Below, piece by piece: positions 31,604 to 43,435 of a stretch of 64,000 nt of DNA. Every line of letters begins with the position of its first letter. The first letter of the stretch is position 1. The stretch covers positions 2,170,001-2,234,000 of the forward strand of contig QYRS01000006.1 of the NCBI GenBank assembly GCA_006503535.1. The letters run 5' to 3'. The position numbers and the translations under genes are program-made. The DNA comes from Arthrinium phaeospermum (taxonomy: Eukaryota > Ascomycota > Sordariomycetes > Amphisphaeriales > Apiosporaceae). The notes beneath the pieces are model-generated. The model was not told the DNA's origin and ran no database searches. It saw only the letters and a program-made list of their open reading frames with translations.

Positions 31604-33078
31604 CTAAGGTGGCGCGGCATTGCCCGTCATATAAGCGCTGAAAGCTCGCTGCAACACACAAAACATTAGTAAACATGTAACACAAGACATCAAAGGGGCG
31701 ATCATCCTCGGAACTTACCGGGTTCCTCGTCTGCAGGAAAACCGTCCCGGGCCCCGTAAACTTGCACACCAGGCCCTCACCGCTAGCGAAGCCGGCCATG
31801 ATGCCGCCGGACGCGACGCGCTCCATAATGTACTTGGTGTTCCAGGCGACAAGGTGGCCGTTATCGACGATGTACTTCTCGCCCTCCGCGAGGTCCTTGC
31901 GGATGATGGCGCCAAACGACGTGATCCACAGCAGACCGACGCCCGTGATCTTGTAGACCCAGAGGCCCTCGCCCGAGAACATGGCCTTGCCCAGCCCCTG
32001 GCGCTTGTAGTCCTTCACCACGCCCTGCGTGCTGGCGACGTAGGCGTCCTTGCCGACGCTCCACGACTCGTCGCCGCGCAGGCGGATCGTCGTCATGTCG
32101 CCCAGCATGCCGGGCGCGAACAGCACCTCGCCGGGGCCGATAAAGGTGGAATGACCGATGTCGCCGCCCGCGATCATGCGCTTCAGGTTGAACTTGTATT
32201 CGCCCTTGAGCGTGACCGTGGGCGACATGGCGATGAGCACACCGGGCTTCGCGTCCAAGGGGCAGCCCATGGCCAACTGCAGCGTGATGATGCTGTTGGA
32301 GTCGCGGTGGCTGATGCGGTACGACCCGCCGTTGAACTGGCCCACGTCGTCGCCCGTTGTGCTCTGCGCGCCCTGGAACTGGCCCGGCGGCGGTGCGCCC
32401 GCGTGCATGTTCACGGCGTGTTGCTGTTGGGGAGCTTGCGAGCTCATGGCCGAGGACCGGCGCGAGAGGTCTACGCTGCCCTGTGTCGAACGCATCTTCT
32501 CCTGCGGGTAACCGCCCTCAGAAGACCCATCGTATCCCGGCGGCTTGCCGGGCGGTGGTGTCATGCCATTGCCGTCGCGCATGGGCAGGTTTATGTGTTG
32601 CTGTTGTTGCGCATAGTTGGGCTGTGCCTGGGCTTGGGGCGGCGGCGGGTAGGAGGGCGTGCTCGATTGCGACGGCGGCTGAGGGGTTCCGCTCTGCTGA
32701 GGAGGCGGCGGATATGATTGTGGAGGAGGTGACTGGTATGATTGCTGGGGCGGCGGGTTGTAGGACTGTTGCTGCTGAGGCGGCGGTGACGGGTAATGCT
32801 GCGCGCCCGGCGGCGCAAAACTCGGGGTGCCGGGCGGCGGTGGGTAGAATTTGGTCTGGTTCGCCGGCGGCGAGGTCGGTGGAAGAGGGTAGCTCTTCTG
32901 CTGGCCTACAATGTCATTGTTAGTCGGGAATTGAAGACTCGGTAGGTGAAGCTCTGTTTTCACATACCTGCACCCGAAACAGCCGTGCCAGGAGGAGCTG
33001 CTGAATATTAGTATTGCGAATTTGAGGTGTTGTTGGGCGACTGGATGGAAACATACGAGGGTAGTATTGACCCGACAT
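31604..33078 (-). CDS. aim24: AIM24-family protein with Pro/Gln-rich N-terminus
   Basis: Model: complement join(31604..31648, 31719..32905, 32968..33000, 33057..33078), 428 aa; the two smallest exons encode MSGQYYP and a short Ala/Pro segment. Residues about 20-180 are Pro/Gln/Tyr-rich (PPPPQQ and YPPPP repeats). The folded C-terminal part (about 200-410) has the AIM24/DUF124 double beta-helix pattern: VGQFNGGSYRISHRDSNSII, GGDIGHSTFIGPGEVLFAP, GLWVYKITGVGLLWITSFG, GGIMAGFASGEGLVCKFTGP and FLQTRNP. Yeast Aim24 is a mitochondrial inner-membrane protein affecting MICOS and respiratory assembly. This protein lacks an obvious mitochondrial leader, so it may be a cytosolic paralogue, and the symbol is given on family grounds only. 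Confidence 0.82.
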
Positions 33079-34145
33079 TGTCTTTCAACTTTGGCGCAAC
33101 TATGCCAATGGATAGGAAGCAGCTTTGTCAAGAGCTCCCGATGTTTCTACACGGATAGCTACAACTTCGAATTAGCCATCGCTCACCAGAGGGCGGGCGT
33201 AAGCAAATGCACCATCGACATTCGACCGATCTCCGTATGCTGTGCGTGCTGTGCCGTGTACTCCAGGAAAGGACCCCGCACTTACACAGCTTGGCGATAC
33301 CAGCCTGTAGGATGTCTCCCGGAAACTGATTGATAACTTGTGCAATGCGCAATACCTACTCGTTCTGCAGTCGCAAGAGGGCCGAATCTAGGTGGGAAGC
33401 AAACTAAAGAGCGAGAAAGACGAAGACCGAATTATCGGCTCACTAGAGAAAGGGAGGGAACTTCCTCATGGTAGGAGAGCCAGCCGATGGCCTGCAGACA
33501 CGGGCGGGAAAGTCGCCTTTCCTCGCCACGCCACTGCACTGCAGTAGCCAATTCGGCTTCCTGCAGGGAGTGCAGTGCCGCGTCGATTCGTTTGCACCCA
33601 ACAGTCATCTTTCCCCAGCCAACCGTTCAATCAGGAACGGTCTTCGGTGCGAGGGTCCCAGGCTGCCCAGGATGGCTAAATTGAGCAGCGGGCGCCACTG
33701 GGCTCATTTGGGATGTTGGGCGAACTGAAGACTGGAACAAATTGGGGGCCAATGGCAGCTATTGGTTGGTATTTCTTTCTCTCAAACTGGGCGGCGCTTA
33801 GAAGACGCTCGGCTTGTCGGCGGGACCCGCTGGGCGCTTTCGTCTGTCATTGGCCCCGCTGTGGGATTGAAACGGCGTCTCCTTCAAAGGAGAGCAAATA
33901 CGAAGATATCATTCAGTTTGAAGCCCCTGACACACACTCGACTTAGTTTGATAAGGATTACTTGTCGATATTCTACTGGAGAGTTGTTCATAATGCGAAA
34001 ACTCGGGTGCCCGTCTTGACGCCAACGAAAAAAAAAAAAAAAAACCTGGGGTATCATCTGATGGTTTACCCCCTCGAAACTTCGTAGGTCTGCTTAAGGA
34101 AGAAAACATTACCGGTCTATACTATGTAGCTCTCTATCTCTACTC
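33079..34145. other. Intergenic region with A17 tract
   Basis: 1.07 kb between the AIM24 start and the med1 stop (both -). No supported gene. A run of 17 A lies at 34028-34044, close to the 3' end of med1. Confidence 0.5.
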
Positions 34146-36226
34146 TTATCCAAGCAGCATCCGGATTGTCTCGATCCAGCACCCGATATCCTCGGAAATT
34201 TCAAGCCTTCTCTCGGCCCAAGCCTTATCTAGCACTTCTCCTTGATCCTGGAACACATCGTTGTGTGATACAATGTGAACTCGACCCCCCAATCCAATCT
34301 CGAGAGTGATATTAGCCGTCCGAGATTTGAATGGGAACACGATCAGGAGTTGAGGAATAGGATGCGCCGTCAGCGTAATGTCCACCGGCAGGTTTGCCTT
34401 CACATCTGGCGAGATGGGTGGCAGGGGCAGCTTGGGCATCAAGCCTGTAATATCATCCTGGATGATAGGTGTTGGCTTCCAATTCCGATCATCCGACATG
34501 ATTTCGTTATAGCCTGGCTTGGCCTTGAAACTCTTGGCGAGAAGAGTAGATAGGAATGCAAACTGCCGAAGAACCGGCATCATGGCCATTAGTTGCCGGG
34601 GATGCTGAACAGGCACTTTGCTGAGCACCTGACCATAGACAGGCTTGTATATGAAGAGCGTGTTCTTGTGCCCTGTCATATGGGTGACATTTGGGTTGTC
34701 GAGACTCTTGATGGTGGTGAGTTCTTGGGACCGTCGGATGATACGAGGCTCACTAGGGTCGTACCCACTGGCAGGGTCGACAGGAAAGACAATAGCATCA
34801 AAAGTGACACTCGACTCGGGCAGGGGAATGCCAGCTACACTGTAGATATGAGCTGCAGCTGCCGTTGTAACGACCACAGGGGGGTCAAATGTGGCAGTGA
34901 AGATGACATCCGGGATTTTGGGACCTGTTTGTACGCCCATGCCTGCTTCGGATTTGGGCTCGTCTCCTGGGGGCAGAAAAATCATTTCCGGCTCCTGCCA
35001 GTCTAGCACATAACCTGATGTTTGCTGCAGCAGCATGTCATCACTTGTCAGGTTCTGCGTCTTCTCCACCTCATCTGAGATCCAATTCTCCGAGACCCGG
35101 ACGCCCGGGATATGCATCATGTCATTTCGGGGCGCGCACTCAATGAGCATACCCCAGGTGGTGATTCCCAACTGCTCCTTGTAGACGTCTATACTACGCA
35201 ATCTTCGTAACGTTTTCCAGTAGTCGAGTACCAAACCAATTTTGCCACGGGCGTGCATCATGGGGAACCCGTGACGGAGGCAGAGTGCGTACACCTGAAG
35301 CCGACTGTCCGGTAAGTTCTCCTCATTTTTGGGAGGGTCCTCTCGAAGTTTTCGCATGTCCCACTCATGTAACTTCATAAAACTTTCGTACAAGCCGGAA
35401 ATTGCGTCGTAGCAGTTCAGTGTAGGGAGGACACTTAGCTTGTCGAGGGCTGCGAGTCGCTCCAGGTTGGGCTGGAAATCCAAAAGTGTCTTGGTCAGAG
35501 GGCTTTGCCCCTCGGCCAGTTTCAGGTCCTTCAGCAATATGTCGGCGGCCTTGCCAACATGCTTCTGGGCGTTCTCGGAGCATTCGGGATATGTGAGTGA
35601 GACGTTTTCCACGACGTGGTTGGTGATGATGATCTCGAGAGCGAGACCAGAACCTGCCATGACCAAGGTCTTGGAATGAGGGCCACCTGCCGGGTTGTCC
35701 TCCCAAAGACACTCAAGGCCAATCTCCCTGGCAAGGCGCTCAAGACCTTCATTACTGACCATGGGTCTGGCGGCACGCTGTGTATCATTAGATTTTGGCG
35801 CTTTGCGAAGAGGAGATCAAGATAGACACAACATACCTTAATCGTCTCTATTATGAAGTCCATCTTCCTCTTGTAGGCCTCCTCCTCTGACTTACCAAGG
35901 TTCATGTTGCCCATGTTGAGGTTATCAAGATTGAGTTCAAGGGGGTTATGCATACCCAGTGCGCCGAGAGCAGCAGTCGCCGATGGACTATCGAAATTCA
36001 TGGCCGAGGCTCCATCGTTGGATGACTGCTGCTTAAGCGAGAACGATGTTGCAGGCGACTTCTTAACATGCTGCGGCGACGTACGCGAGCCTGATGGAGG
36101 GGAAAAGGCAGTATGAGCCTGTGAGGTTGAGAAAGGAGTAGATACAGGAGGGGTTGGAGCAGCACCCGGCATTTGCGACGGTGTGCGACCCTGTTGCGAG
36201 GGTCCATGGCGCATTGGAGTCGACAT
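34146..36226 (-). CDS. med1: Mediator complex subunit 1
   Basis: Model: complement join(34146..35777, 35837..36226), 673 aa, one intron. The start MSTPMRHGPSQQGR opens a Ser/Pro/Gln-rich, probably disordered N-terminus (1-100). Fungal Med1 homology follows: EAYKRKMDFIIETIK, RLAREIGLECLWED, LALEIIITNHVVENVSLTYP, ADILLKDLKLAEGQ, then NLERLAALDKLSVLPTLNCYDAISGLYE. The C-terminal part includes VVVTTAAAAHIYSVAG and GLGGRVHIVSHNDVFQDQG. Med1 belongs to the Mediator middle module and links activators to RNA polymerase II. Length is within the fungal range. Confidence 0.88.
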
Positions 36227-37241
36227 GTTGATGGGTAGCCTAAAAGAATGACAAACGATGCAGTCTCTCCAGTCGAAAGATGAAGTGGTGATTTGACCAA
36301 GAAAACGGCATAAGAGTCCAGAGCCAGAGACTGAGATGGAGGCTCTTAGGGATGTAGGTAGGGGAAGACTCGACCCTTGGTGTTGGGCCCGAGGTCTCAA
36401 GGTGCAGTCTGAAGCACCGCGTAACAGCAGCTTCCCATCTGATATGCGTCGCTTCTGGTTCTACCGGTAGGGGAGTGAGCAGAAGCTCAACCGTGTGACT
36501 ACCTGTAACTGTGCAGAATATGATCTAGTCGCAAGTCTTCTTCCTCGAAGTCGCTCAGTTCTCATTGGTGCATGTGTTTAGCTGATACTGAAGAGCATTT
36601 GATGGTGGGGCTGGAGGCTGAATGTTGTTGCTGGCATCAACACGAGCCACCACAGTGCCAAATACAGCATATTATGGAAACTTAGCACTGTAGCATTCCA
36701 TCCAAGAGCAATCCAATTGCAATTTCACCCTCCTCCTACTCATCCCAAGTATGTATCTACCAGATATGAGTCGCATCAACAACATGATATAACGAGGCAT
36801 GAAACGTCTTTTCACTATCAAAATCTCATCAATTGATGGTTATGCCAGAGACCTATGGATTCAGAAATGACCAAAGTTACGACAGACTCTGATCAAATAC
36901 CAATCCATCAGAGTCCAACGCTGAAAAGGCCCAATCTGTCCTAAGTCCTATGGGATCACTAATGAAAATCGCAGTAAACAGAACTGTTCGTGTACGCCAT
37001 TGTGACTGAAGATATCGCCACCAGCCACTAGAAAATGCAACATTGGTAGGGCTCATAAAAGATGTGTGGCCTTGTCAACACCATCATACCCTGCTCCCCG
37101 TAACCTCATCAATACCGGGCGGCATACCCCAATCGCGATGCCAACAGACAGGCACCATGCCACCCGTCACTCTACCGATATTGTGATGGTTTACCTGGCT
37201 GTTACGCCCGCTGATGTTATAATGAACGGCGGCGACAAAAG
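36227..37241. other. Intergenic region
   Basis: 1.0 kb between two - strand genes. No supported gene. It should contain the med1 promoter. Confidence 0.5.
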
Positions 37242-39317
37242 TTACTCCGAAACCCCGACGGCTCCCTCGCTGGAAAATCTGTCCGCCTCGTTCTTCTGTC
37301 GGTCTTTGCCACCCCGCTGTCGCTCGGCTCTCTTGGCCTGGCGGTCCTTGCACTTCTTGTGATAACCGGTATCGGTGCTTCGCTGCCACTCGAGGTATGC
37401 CTCGTACATCAATTGCTGCTTGCACCACCTCGGGTCGTTTGGCCGAGGAGGGCCTTTAGGTTTGGAGACGGGTGTAGGCCCAAAACCGTGTGGATAAGCG
37501 TTGGAACGCGATGCACCACTGTTCTGGGGGCCATTCAAGCCTGGCTGCTGCGGCATGTTGGACACTGGTCTGTTCACGGCCTGCGTGGGCGGCGCCTGGT
37601 TGATCGGGAACGGGGCCATGCCAGGTTGGGGGGCAAACGGAGCATTGGGCTGCAAGTTTGCTTGCAATCCGACGGGAGCTTGGAATCCAATGGGAGGGGG
37701 CACGGCCGCAGTATGTCCTCCTGCGTTACCGAGAGCCTGTGTCGGAGGGCAAACCTCTCGAGCCGCAAGTAGATACGCATTGACGTCATTGCAAAGCCCG
37801 GCGGGGACAGGAGGCATGAACTCCTCATACCCAGGAATTGGTTGCATACCTGGGAGTAGCTGCGCACTCTGAGGGATCGGCCATTCAGAAGGAGGCTGCT
37901 GCTGCAGGTTGGCCATATTGGGTTGCAAAGCTGGCGGTGGAAGAAGTCCTGGAGGGAATCTCCCATCTCCTAGACTGTTCATTAACTTTTCCTTCTGACC
38001 TTCGTCATGGGAAATTGCGTCCAACAAGTCCAGGAAAACGCGACCCCAAGCACGCAAATCATCGATGGCTTTGGGGTTGAGGTCGGGCATTTGGGAGGAA
38101 TCCTTGGCCGGGTCGAAGAAATCTAATACCGAAGGTCTTCCGGCTATCGGTGCGCTGGGTTGACTGAATGTTGCAGGATGCTGCTTCGGGAACTCTGATA
38201 CGGTGAACTCGGAGGCCTTGGGGTTGAGGGTTGACCCTGCTTTGGAGGAGACCGCATCATAGGGCATGTCAAGCTGACCGTCAGACTTGGAATGGCGTCG
38301 CTTGGTAACATCTTCGATCGGATCAAATGCGCCGCGTTTGTTGAGCTTTGCAATCAAGGCATTGTAGCGACTCTGCTCCGCCGGTGGTGGTGTGCTGCGT
38401 GGTGGGGAATTGACCTTTTCCTTGCCAGCAATCTTCATGCTACAGATTGCAGGATCTTGCATGACAGCCTGATCAGCATCGAGCTTTGATGCCTTTGTCG
38501 TATCATCTCGAAGGGAGAGGGCGTCCGAGTACTTCACCAAGCTTTCCTAAGATTGTGTGATGAACTTCTGCCCTTCCTCTACCTTCTTCATACTGGCCAG
38601 AGGATACTCCGCCGTCTGCAAGCCGCCCTCTAAGCATTCAGCCGGTGTCACCTTGATGGTCGGGGAGAAGCTGATGTCGCCAGCATGACGAAGAAAGCTC
38701 AGAGAGTCCTTGATTCTGGGATTCTGAGTGATCAGATCAGACAGATCGGCGGAAACGCTAAACGAGCTGCCCGAGTCTATGCCAGACGAACTGCCTGAGT
38801 CCGTACCAAACGAGCCGCCGGAGCTGGGCTGCAACTCATGAGTCTCGTTGGTACTTTGGTTCTCCGCATCATCTGCGAGGGCAAACTCCTTCTTCGTTGC
38901 AGGGGCCGAGTGGATGAAGTCAGGGTCAACAGGCGAATCTCTGATTCTGTCACAGGTGACACGCGTTGTATCAATACGCAGTACAGGCTTGGGAGAGGTT
39001 TTCGGCTTTGGTAGAACCGCGCTCTTGGGTGGGTCGAATGTGTCAGCTCTCGGCCGGCGGTTGGTGCGCCAGTCTGTGTTCAACAATGCCTCGATCTTCT
39101 TCGAGCCCGGCTCTGCCGTACTGGAAGACGGCTTGGAGACGTGGACGAAGCTTCCGGTCGAAAAGGTATCGTCTGTTTCACTTGAATGAACAGAACCGCT
39201 GCTAGAGGTGCCGGTCTTGATCGACAGGTTGCGGGCTCTGCCACGTATGGCCTTGCTCGTTTCAGCTAGAGAAGACATGATGCCCTCGCTTTTTTCACGC
39301 AGATTGGAGTTCTGCAT
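37242..39317 (-). CDS. Low-complexity hypothetical protein interrupted by an in-frame TAG
   Basis: An ATG at 39317 opens a frame of 256 codons ending TAG at 38547-38549. The same frame then continues for 433 codons to 37242 with no ATG near its start, so both halves look like one gene. Candidate in-frame introns that would remove the TAG are 38547..38582 (GTAGAG to CTTAG, only 36 nt) and 38542..38607 (66 nt, weak GTATCC donor). The product would be 669-679 aa. The N-terminal half has a SKAIRGRARNLSI patch and Ser-rich repeats (GTDSGSSSGIDSGSS). The C-terminal half is Pro/Gln/Asn-rich with a conserved-looking basic end (PNDPRWCKQQLMYEAYLEWQ, then KKCKDRQAKRAERQRGG). I do not recognise the family. 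Readthrough or a nonsense mutation are alternatives. Confidence 0.6.
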
Positions 39318-40378
39318 TAATGAAAGTTGACGATCGTATAGGCGCTGGTCCGCTTGGGTATAAAAGGGCCAAGTGAATCTTGAAGCTGAGCCTGCACGCC
39401 TGGCATGTCAGCAACATTGTTCCCAAAGGACTGATGTATCGATGACACAGCACAAGGTCAAATTGCTAAAGTGCATTCATCAAACGAGAAGAAAGAAAGC
39501 AGTTTACCTTGTCAGTCTGTGGACTGTGGTTGTTATAGGCGGCCACGTGACAGGTGATGGAAGTTAGCGTCGACAAAAGCCGGTCTGCTCCGGTAGAACA
39601 GAGAAATTTCTGTGGATGTTGTTGTGCTCGTGAAGACAAGGCAAGATAGATCCGCTCAAGAAGCAGGATTGCAAGAGGATGGTGTTTGGCTGCGGTCAAG
39701 TCACGGCGGTTTGGGAAACGCTGGGAATCAATTGACCAGTTCGGAGGGAAAATAAATGTCGTAAGTTCTGCAGGCGAACTTTTGAAGGAATTCCAAAAAC
39801 AGAGGAGGATCCAAAAAGCTAAGTAGAGTAGAGTGAATGCTCGCCGCTGATCGAGTGCGTGGGATTGTTACGAAGCTATTCGGAATGGATTGATTGTTGT
39901 GCTTGAAGATACCCGGCCCTCTACAATCTACTTACCTCACAGCACAACATAGGCCAACACGTCAACTGCAATGAAACGGAAGCAGCCTGGGATGCATGGC
40001 AATTGCTATGAACCCCAAGCCCTCACAATACGATGGCTCTTTCCACCGTCTGTTCACCGGCCAGACACTCGGCATCAAAATGAGCTTATGCGCACATCTC
40101 CGGTGGTGGTCGACAAGAGACATACGAAAGGGGTAAGCAAGACCCGGGACAAAGCGGATAATGACGAGGAAGGCATGTTTGGCGGGTTGTTTCGGCAGCC
40201 GCAGGTGGAAACTAAGGCCTGACCTCAAAGACTAGGCCGTGATAACCCCCGTAGCTGGAGCCTAAAGATGTGCTGACAACATCTCGGCCAACTGCCAGCA
40301 CTATGTCCACTGGCGATATATATCCAACTACGACATAAACTCAGGTTGCATTTTGCAATCCTGCAATGGAAGATTTCT
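39318..40378. other. Intergenic region
   Basis: 1.06 kb upstream of the preceding - strand gene and before the ankyrin-like remnant. No supported gene. Confidence 0.5.
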
Positions 40379-41090
40379 ATGGATTCCGATATTAATTTGA
40401 TCGAAATGGAATTGCAAGGTGGAAACATCGCTTACGCGTTCGACATGGACGACTTTGAAATTGCGGCTCGCGATGCAGTTCCTTTACAACCCCTCTCCTC
40501 AAAGTCCTCTCTAGCAGAGAGATGACCGGCCATCTAGAGATGACTGCCACGTACGCGGCATTGGGTCTTAGTTGCGCGAAGCGTCAGCTTTCAAAGGGGC
40601 TTGGACATCAACGCACGCAACCAGTGGGGCGACGCCCTTGCACGCCTTCATGGCCTCGGGGTAGGAGGGGGAATATGAGAATGAGACAAGGGTCGCGGAG
40701 ACGGCGAGAGAAGGAGGAGGAGGAGGAAGAGTCAGAGGTGGCGGTTGAGGAGGACATCACTCTCACGCACACGGATGCCACCGCCCTCGCCAACTTCCGG
40801 GATGCCGGTGCGGATTGGCACTGCGTCGACGACGAGGAGGGTCGTCGCTGCTGCACGTGTTCGCATCGTGTAAGGCTGACAGCTTTGACGGCTATTGCTA
40901 CTACCGACGGCCGGGCCCCCTGAGCGAGCTCGCGGCGACATTCGAGATGCTGCGCCGCGACTTCGGACTCGACCCACGGCTCGAAGATAAGCGGCTGCGG
41001 ACGCCGGTGGATCTGATCGTGGCGAGGGACAGGTGGGATATCGTACATCTGTTCGCGGAGGAGAGGATCCCTGGATTCGGGCTCGGTTGA
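40379..41090 (+). pseudogene. Ankyrin-repeat-like gene remnant
   Basis: Three ankyrin-like blocks lie in order on the + strand in three different frames. The first is GLDINARNQWGDALARLHG near 40598-40657. The second is DATALANFRDAGADWHCVDD near 40775-40835. The third is GSSLLHVFASC followed by LRRDFGLDPRLEDKRLRTPV and DLIVARDRWDIVHLF up to the stop at 41088-41090. A short ORF at 40379-40524 (MDSDINLIEMELQGGNIAYA) could be the old N-terminus. No splice pattern I tried joins them cleanly. Ankyrin proteins of this kind often form the C-terminus of fungal NLRs or stand-alone repeat proteins. A small spliced gene with very short introns is the alternative. Confidence 0.45.
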
Positions 41091-41209
41091 GAGGGTTTGG
41101 CTTGATGACTGAACTATATTGAACGTTCGGCAATAACACTATGGTGAGTGACCAACAGCCTTCAACGACCTATACTAAAACCTGCGTTACATGTACTATC
41201 GTCATACAT

Positions 41210-43435
41210 TTACAACTTAGGTAAGATGGTTGAAATGTCTACCGTCTCACCATGGCCTAGGTTCCTGATCCATAGCCTATCTTGACAGGCCAGCAAGCAG
41301 AACCTATTATCGCTGATCCTGAGACAGAACTCCACGGTGGGATGCGTACCTCCTTTGTTCTGGTTGTGGGTGGCCCTGTACGTCAGTTCACATCCCGGTT
41401 CCATCCGCCCAGCGGTCTCGCTGAGTTCCTGGAACCTTCCCAGGTTGCCCCTCCACCTGCTCTCAATATCTGGACGTTTCTCACCGACTCTCAGGTCGAG
41501 CTTACTCAGCGTGCAGCTTCTTTTCTGGTCTTGGCTCTTAACATACACCCAAGTGGGTAAGTCGCTGTTCGAGTCGGACTTGCCAGGAATGAAGTAGTAT
41601 GAGTGCGAGTCAATCGGATCAGGCCTGGGAGACAGGAGCCGCTGTCCCGACTTCCCACTCTGCATCTCCTCCTTTTGGTACACCCGCGACCGTCCATCAT
41701 ACCTGAACTGTAAGAATAAGGGGGACGCCTCGCGGTGGTCTGCGTCTTGTCCCAACCCGTGGCGTGCGGTTCTGATCGAGTCGCGGACCTCGCTGAGCAG
41801 TGGAGGAATCCATTGCGTCGTATCGCCGTCTGCCAACAATCGACACAATGAGAATGGGACGATGAGCGGGTGCTCAGATTGGCCAGCGCCAGGCCGCGCT
41901 TCGAGTACTCTATAACCGATTTCAGCCAGTAAGATAGGCACTTGAATAAGGGCCAACTTGGTTGGATTGTCCCTGAGAGCGCCTCGTTCCAGTTTGGGCC
42001 AGTCCAGAAAGACGTTGCAGAACTGAACAATTTCATCATGCATGCGAGTGTTCAACCTTGGATGATGTGGGTGTACAAAGTCCAGTATGTCGATCAAGGA
42101 GGGACGTTTGTCCATTGGTGGGAGAGACTCGCTGATAGCTGCTATGAAGTCGTCCTCGACACCTAGGTAACCAGCAAGGTTGAGGCAACAAATAGCCTGC
42201 ACGGCTAGGTCCCGATGATGGACCTTCCACTGTTTTGCGGCTTCGGCAATAGTGACTTGTCCAGTGTGCGAGGATTTGTCGGCAACTTCGTAAACCTCCC
42301 TCAAGAGGTGTAGTGGCAGGTCGCAGTTCATGAACGGAGAGCCGGTGCCTTTTCTCTTGATCAAGCTCTCCAGGAGTTTCTGGAGTTTCAGCCTGTGATG
42401 CTCGTTGGTAGCGCGCAGGACGGCGAATAGTTGGTCGAGGTAGGACCAACTGTAAGTCCCCGAGGCTGACTCAATCAGGGGGCTGAGCGAATTGGCCCGG
42501 CAAACATTGAAGAGAGACATGCCCAGCTCGAATGCAGTATCTGCGAGCTCGAGCTGGTCTTTACTCCTTTGCCTCGCTTTGAGGCTTCTATAGTTGTCCA
42601 GCTGAGTCAAGGCCGCCTCGCCCGTCTTGACGACGTTATTGAAGGTGTCCAATACCCCCTTCACCACAAGTCGTTCCTCCTCCGGGGTCTCCAAGCTTGG
42701 CTTGTAGATTATGTCATGTTCGATCTGGGACCAAGCATGCATCACCACCGTGGCAATCTGAAGCTCTACCACGATCGGGTTCCCCTGTGGCCCGTGGCTG
42801 CTCCCTCCGAGTTTCACGATCACGTGGGTTGCGCGGTAGTTGGGCAGGCCCCGAACGTCTTCCCTCCACTTCCTCTTGTGCTCAGAGTCATCGCTGTCTC
42901 TGCCGGCGAGATACTGCTCCAGCTGGCGGGCTTCAATGTCGGGGGCGGCAACCCCCTGGCCCCGCAGCACTACGCGTTCGACCTCGATCTCGCCGTGCTC
43001 GACGAGGAAGGCGACGACCCTCTCCACGTCTCGGGGGAAGTACACACATATCCGGATACCCCCAATGTCGTGAAGTGCTCGGTACATCTCTTCCACCCTC
43101 CCAAAGGCGCCGATATCATCGATGCGGTGTGTTTGGCCGCGCTTGGTCCAATACTCATCCCAATGCTCGCCATGTCCCTCGAGGCGTCTCTTCATCTCGG
43201 CATGGCGGTGACGGACCCCTTGGCGGCGCTCAAGAGCCAGGACTGCGGACTCCAGGGTCTTCATTCGCGAGGTGATTGGGATATGTAGAATCTCTCTGGA
43301 CTGGAGTCCCGTCTGGGTGTCGTTGAGCATGCGTAGGATCTCATCCACATGGTGCTTAGCCACGAGAACATGGTTGAAATACGTTTTCCTGAACTCATCC
43401 AGAATGGCGATATCCAGCCTCCCGGCGCTCGACAT
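41210..43435 (-). CDS. RelA/SpoT-domain protein (alarmone-synthetase-like)
   Basis: Intronless, 741 aa, start MSSAGRLDIAILDEF. Residues about 15-300 match the bacterial (p)ppGpp synthetase fold: ITSRMKTLESA (54-64), HDIGGIRICVYF (122-133) with Asp123, NYRATHVIV (199-207), and VVELQIATVVMHAWSQIEHDI (222-242) with Glu224 and Gln226. In the bacterial motif EIQIRT the Arg is usual; here it is Ala228. There is no HD hydrolase domain. The 440-residue C-terminal part is unrecognised and ends in a beta-rich module (PTVEFCLRISDNRFCLLACQDRLWIRN). RelA/SpoT domains in fungi are rare and presumably acquired from bacteria. Products could be ppGpp-like nucleotides or, as in bacterial toxic small alarmone synthetases, pyrophosphorylated tRNA or adenosine nucleotides. 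It sits in an accessory island. Confidence 0.88.
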   Translation of the reverse strand: MSSAGRLDIAILDEFRKTYFNHVLVAKHHVDEILRMLNDTQTGLQSREILHIPITSRMKTLESAVLALERRQGVRHRHAEMKRRLEGHGEHWDEYWTKRGQTHRIDDIGAFGRVEEMYRALHDIGGIRICVYFPRDVERVVAFLVEHGEIEVERVVLRGQGVAAPDIEARQLEQYLAGRDSDDSEHKRKWREDVRGLPNYRATHVIVKLGGSSHGPQGNPIVVELQIATVVMHAWSQIEHDIIYKPSLETPEEERLVVKGVLDTFNNVVKTGEAALTQLDNYRSLKARQRSKDQLELADTAFELGMSLFNVCRANSLSPLIESASGTYSWSYLDQLFAVLRATNEHHRLKLQKLLESLIKRKGTGSPFMNCDLPLHLLREVYEVADKSSHTGQVTIAEAAKQWKVHHRDLAVQAICCLNLAGYLGVEDDFIAAISESLPPMDKRPSLIDILDFVHPHHPRLNTRMHDEIVQFCNVFLDWPKLERGALRDNPTKLALIQVPILLAEIGYRVLEARPGAGQSEHPLIVPFSLCRLLADGDTTQWIPPLLSEVRDSIRTARHGLGQDADHREASPLFLQFRYDGRSRVYQKEEMQSGKSGQRLLSPRPDPIDSHSYYFIPGKSDSNSDLPTWVYVKSQDQKRSCTLSKLDLRVGEKRPDIESRWRGNLGRFQELSETAGRMEPGCELTYRATHNQNKGGTHPTVEFCLRISDNRFCLLACQDRLWIRNLGHGETVDISTILPKL

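Noticed and set aside
38547..39317. Treating the 256-codon frame as a complete gene and the next 433 codons as a separate gene
   Set aside because: The second frame has no ATG near its start, is in the same register and follows immediately, so one interrupted gene is simpler.
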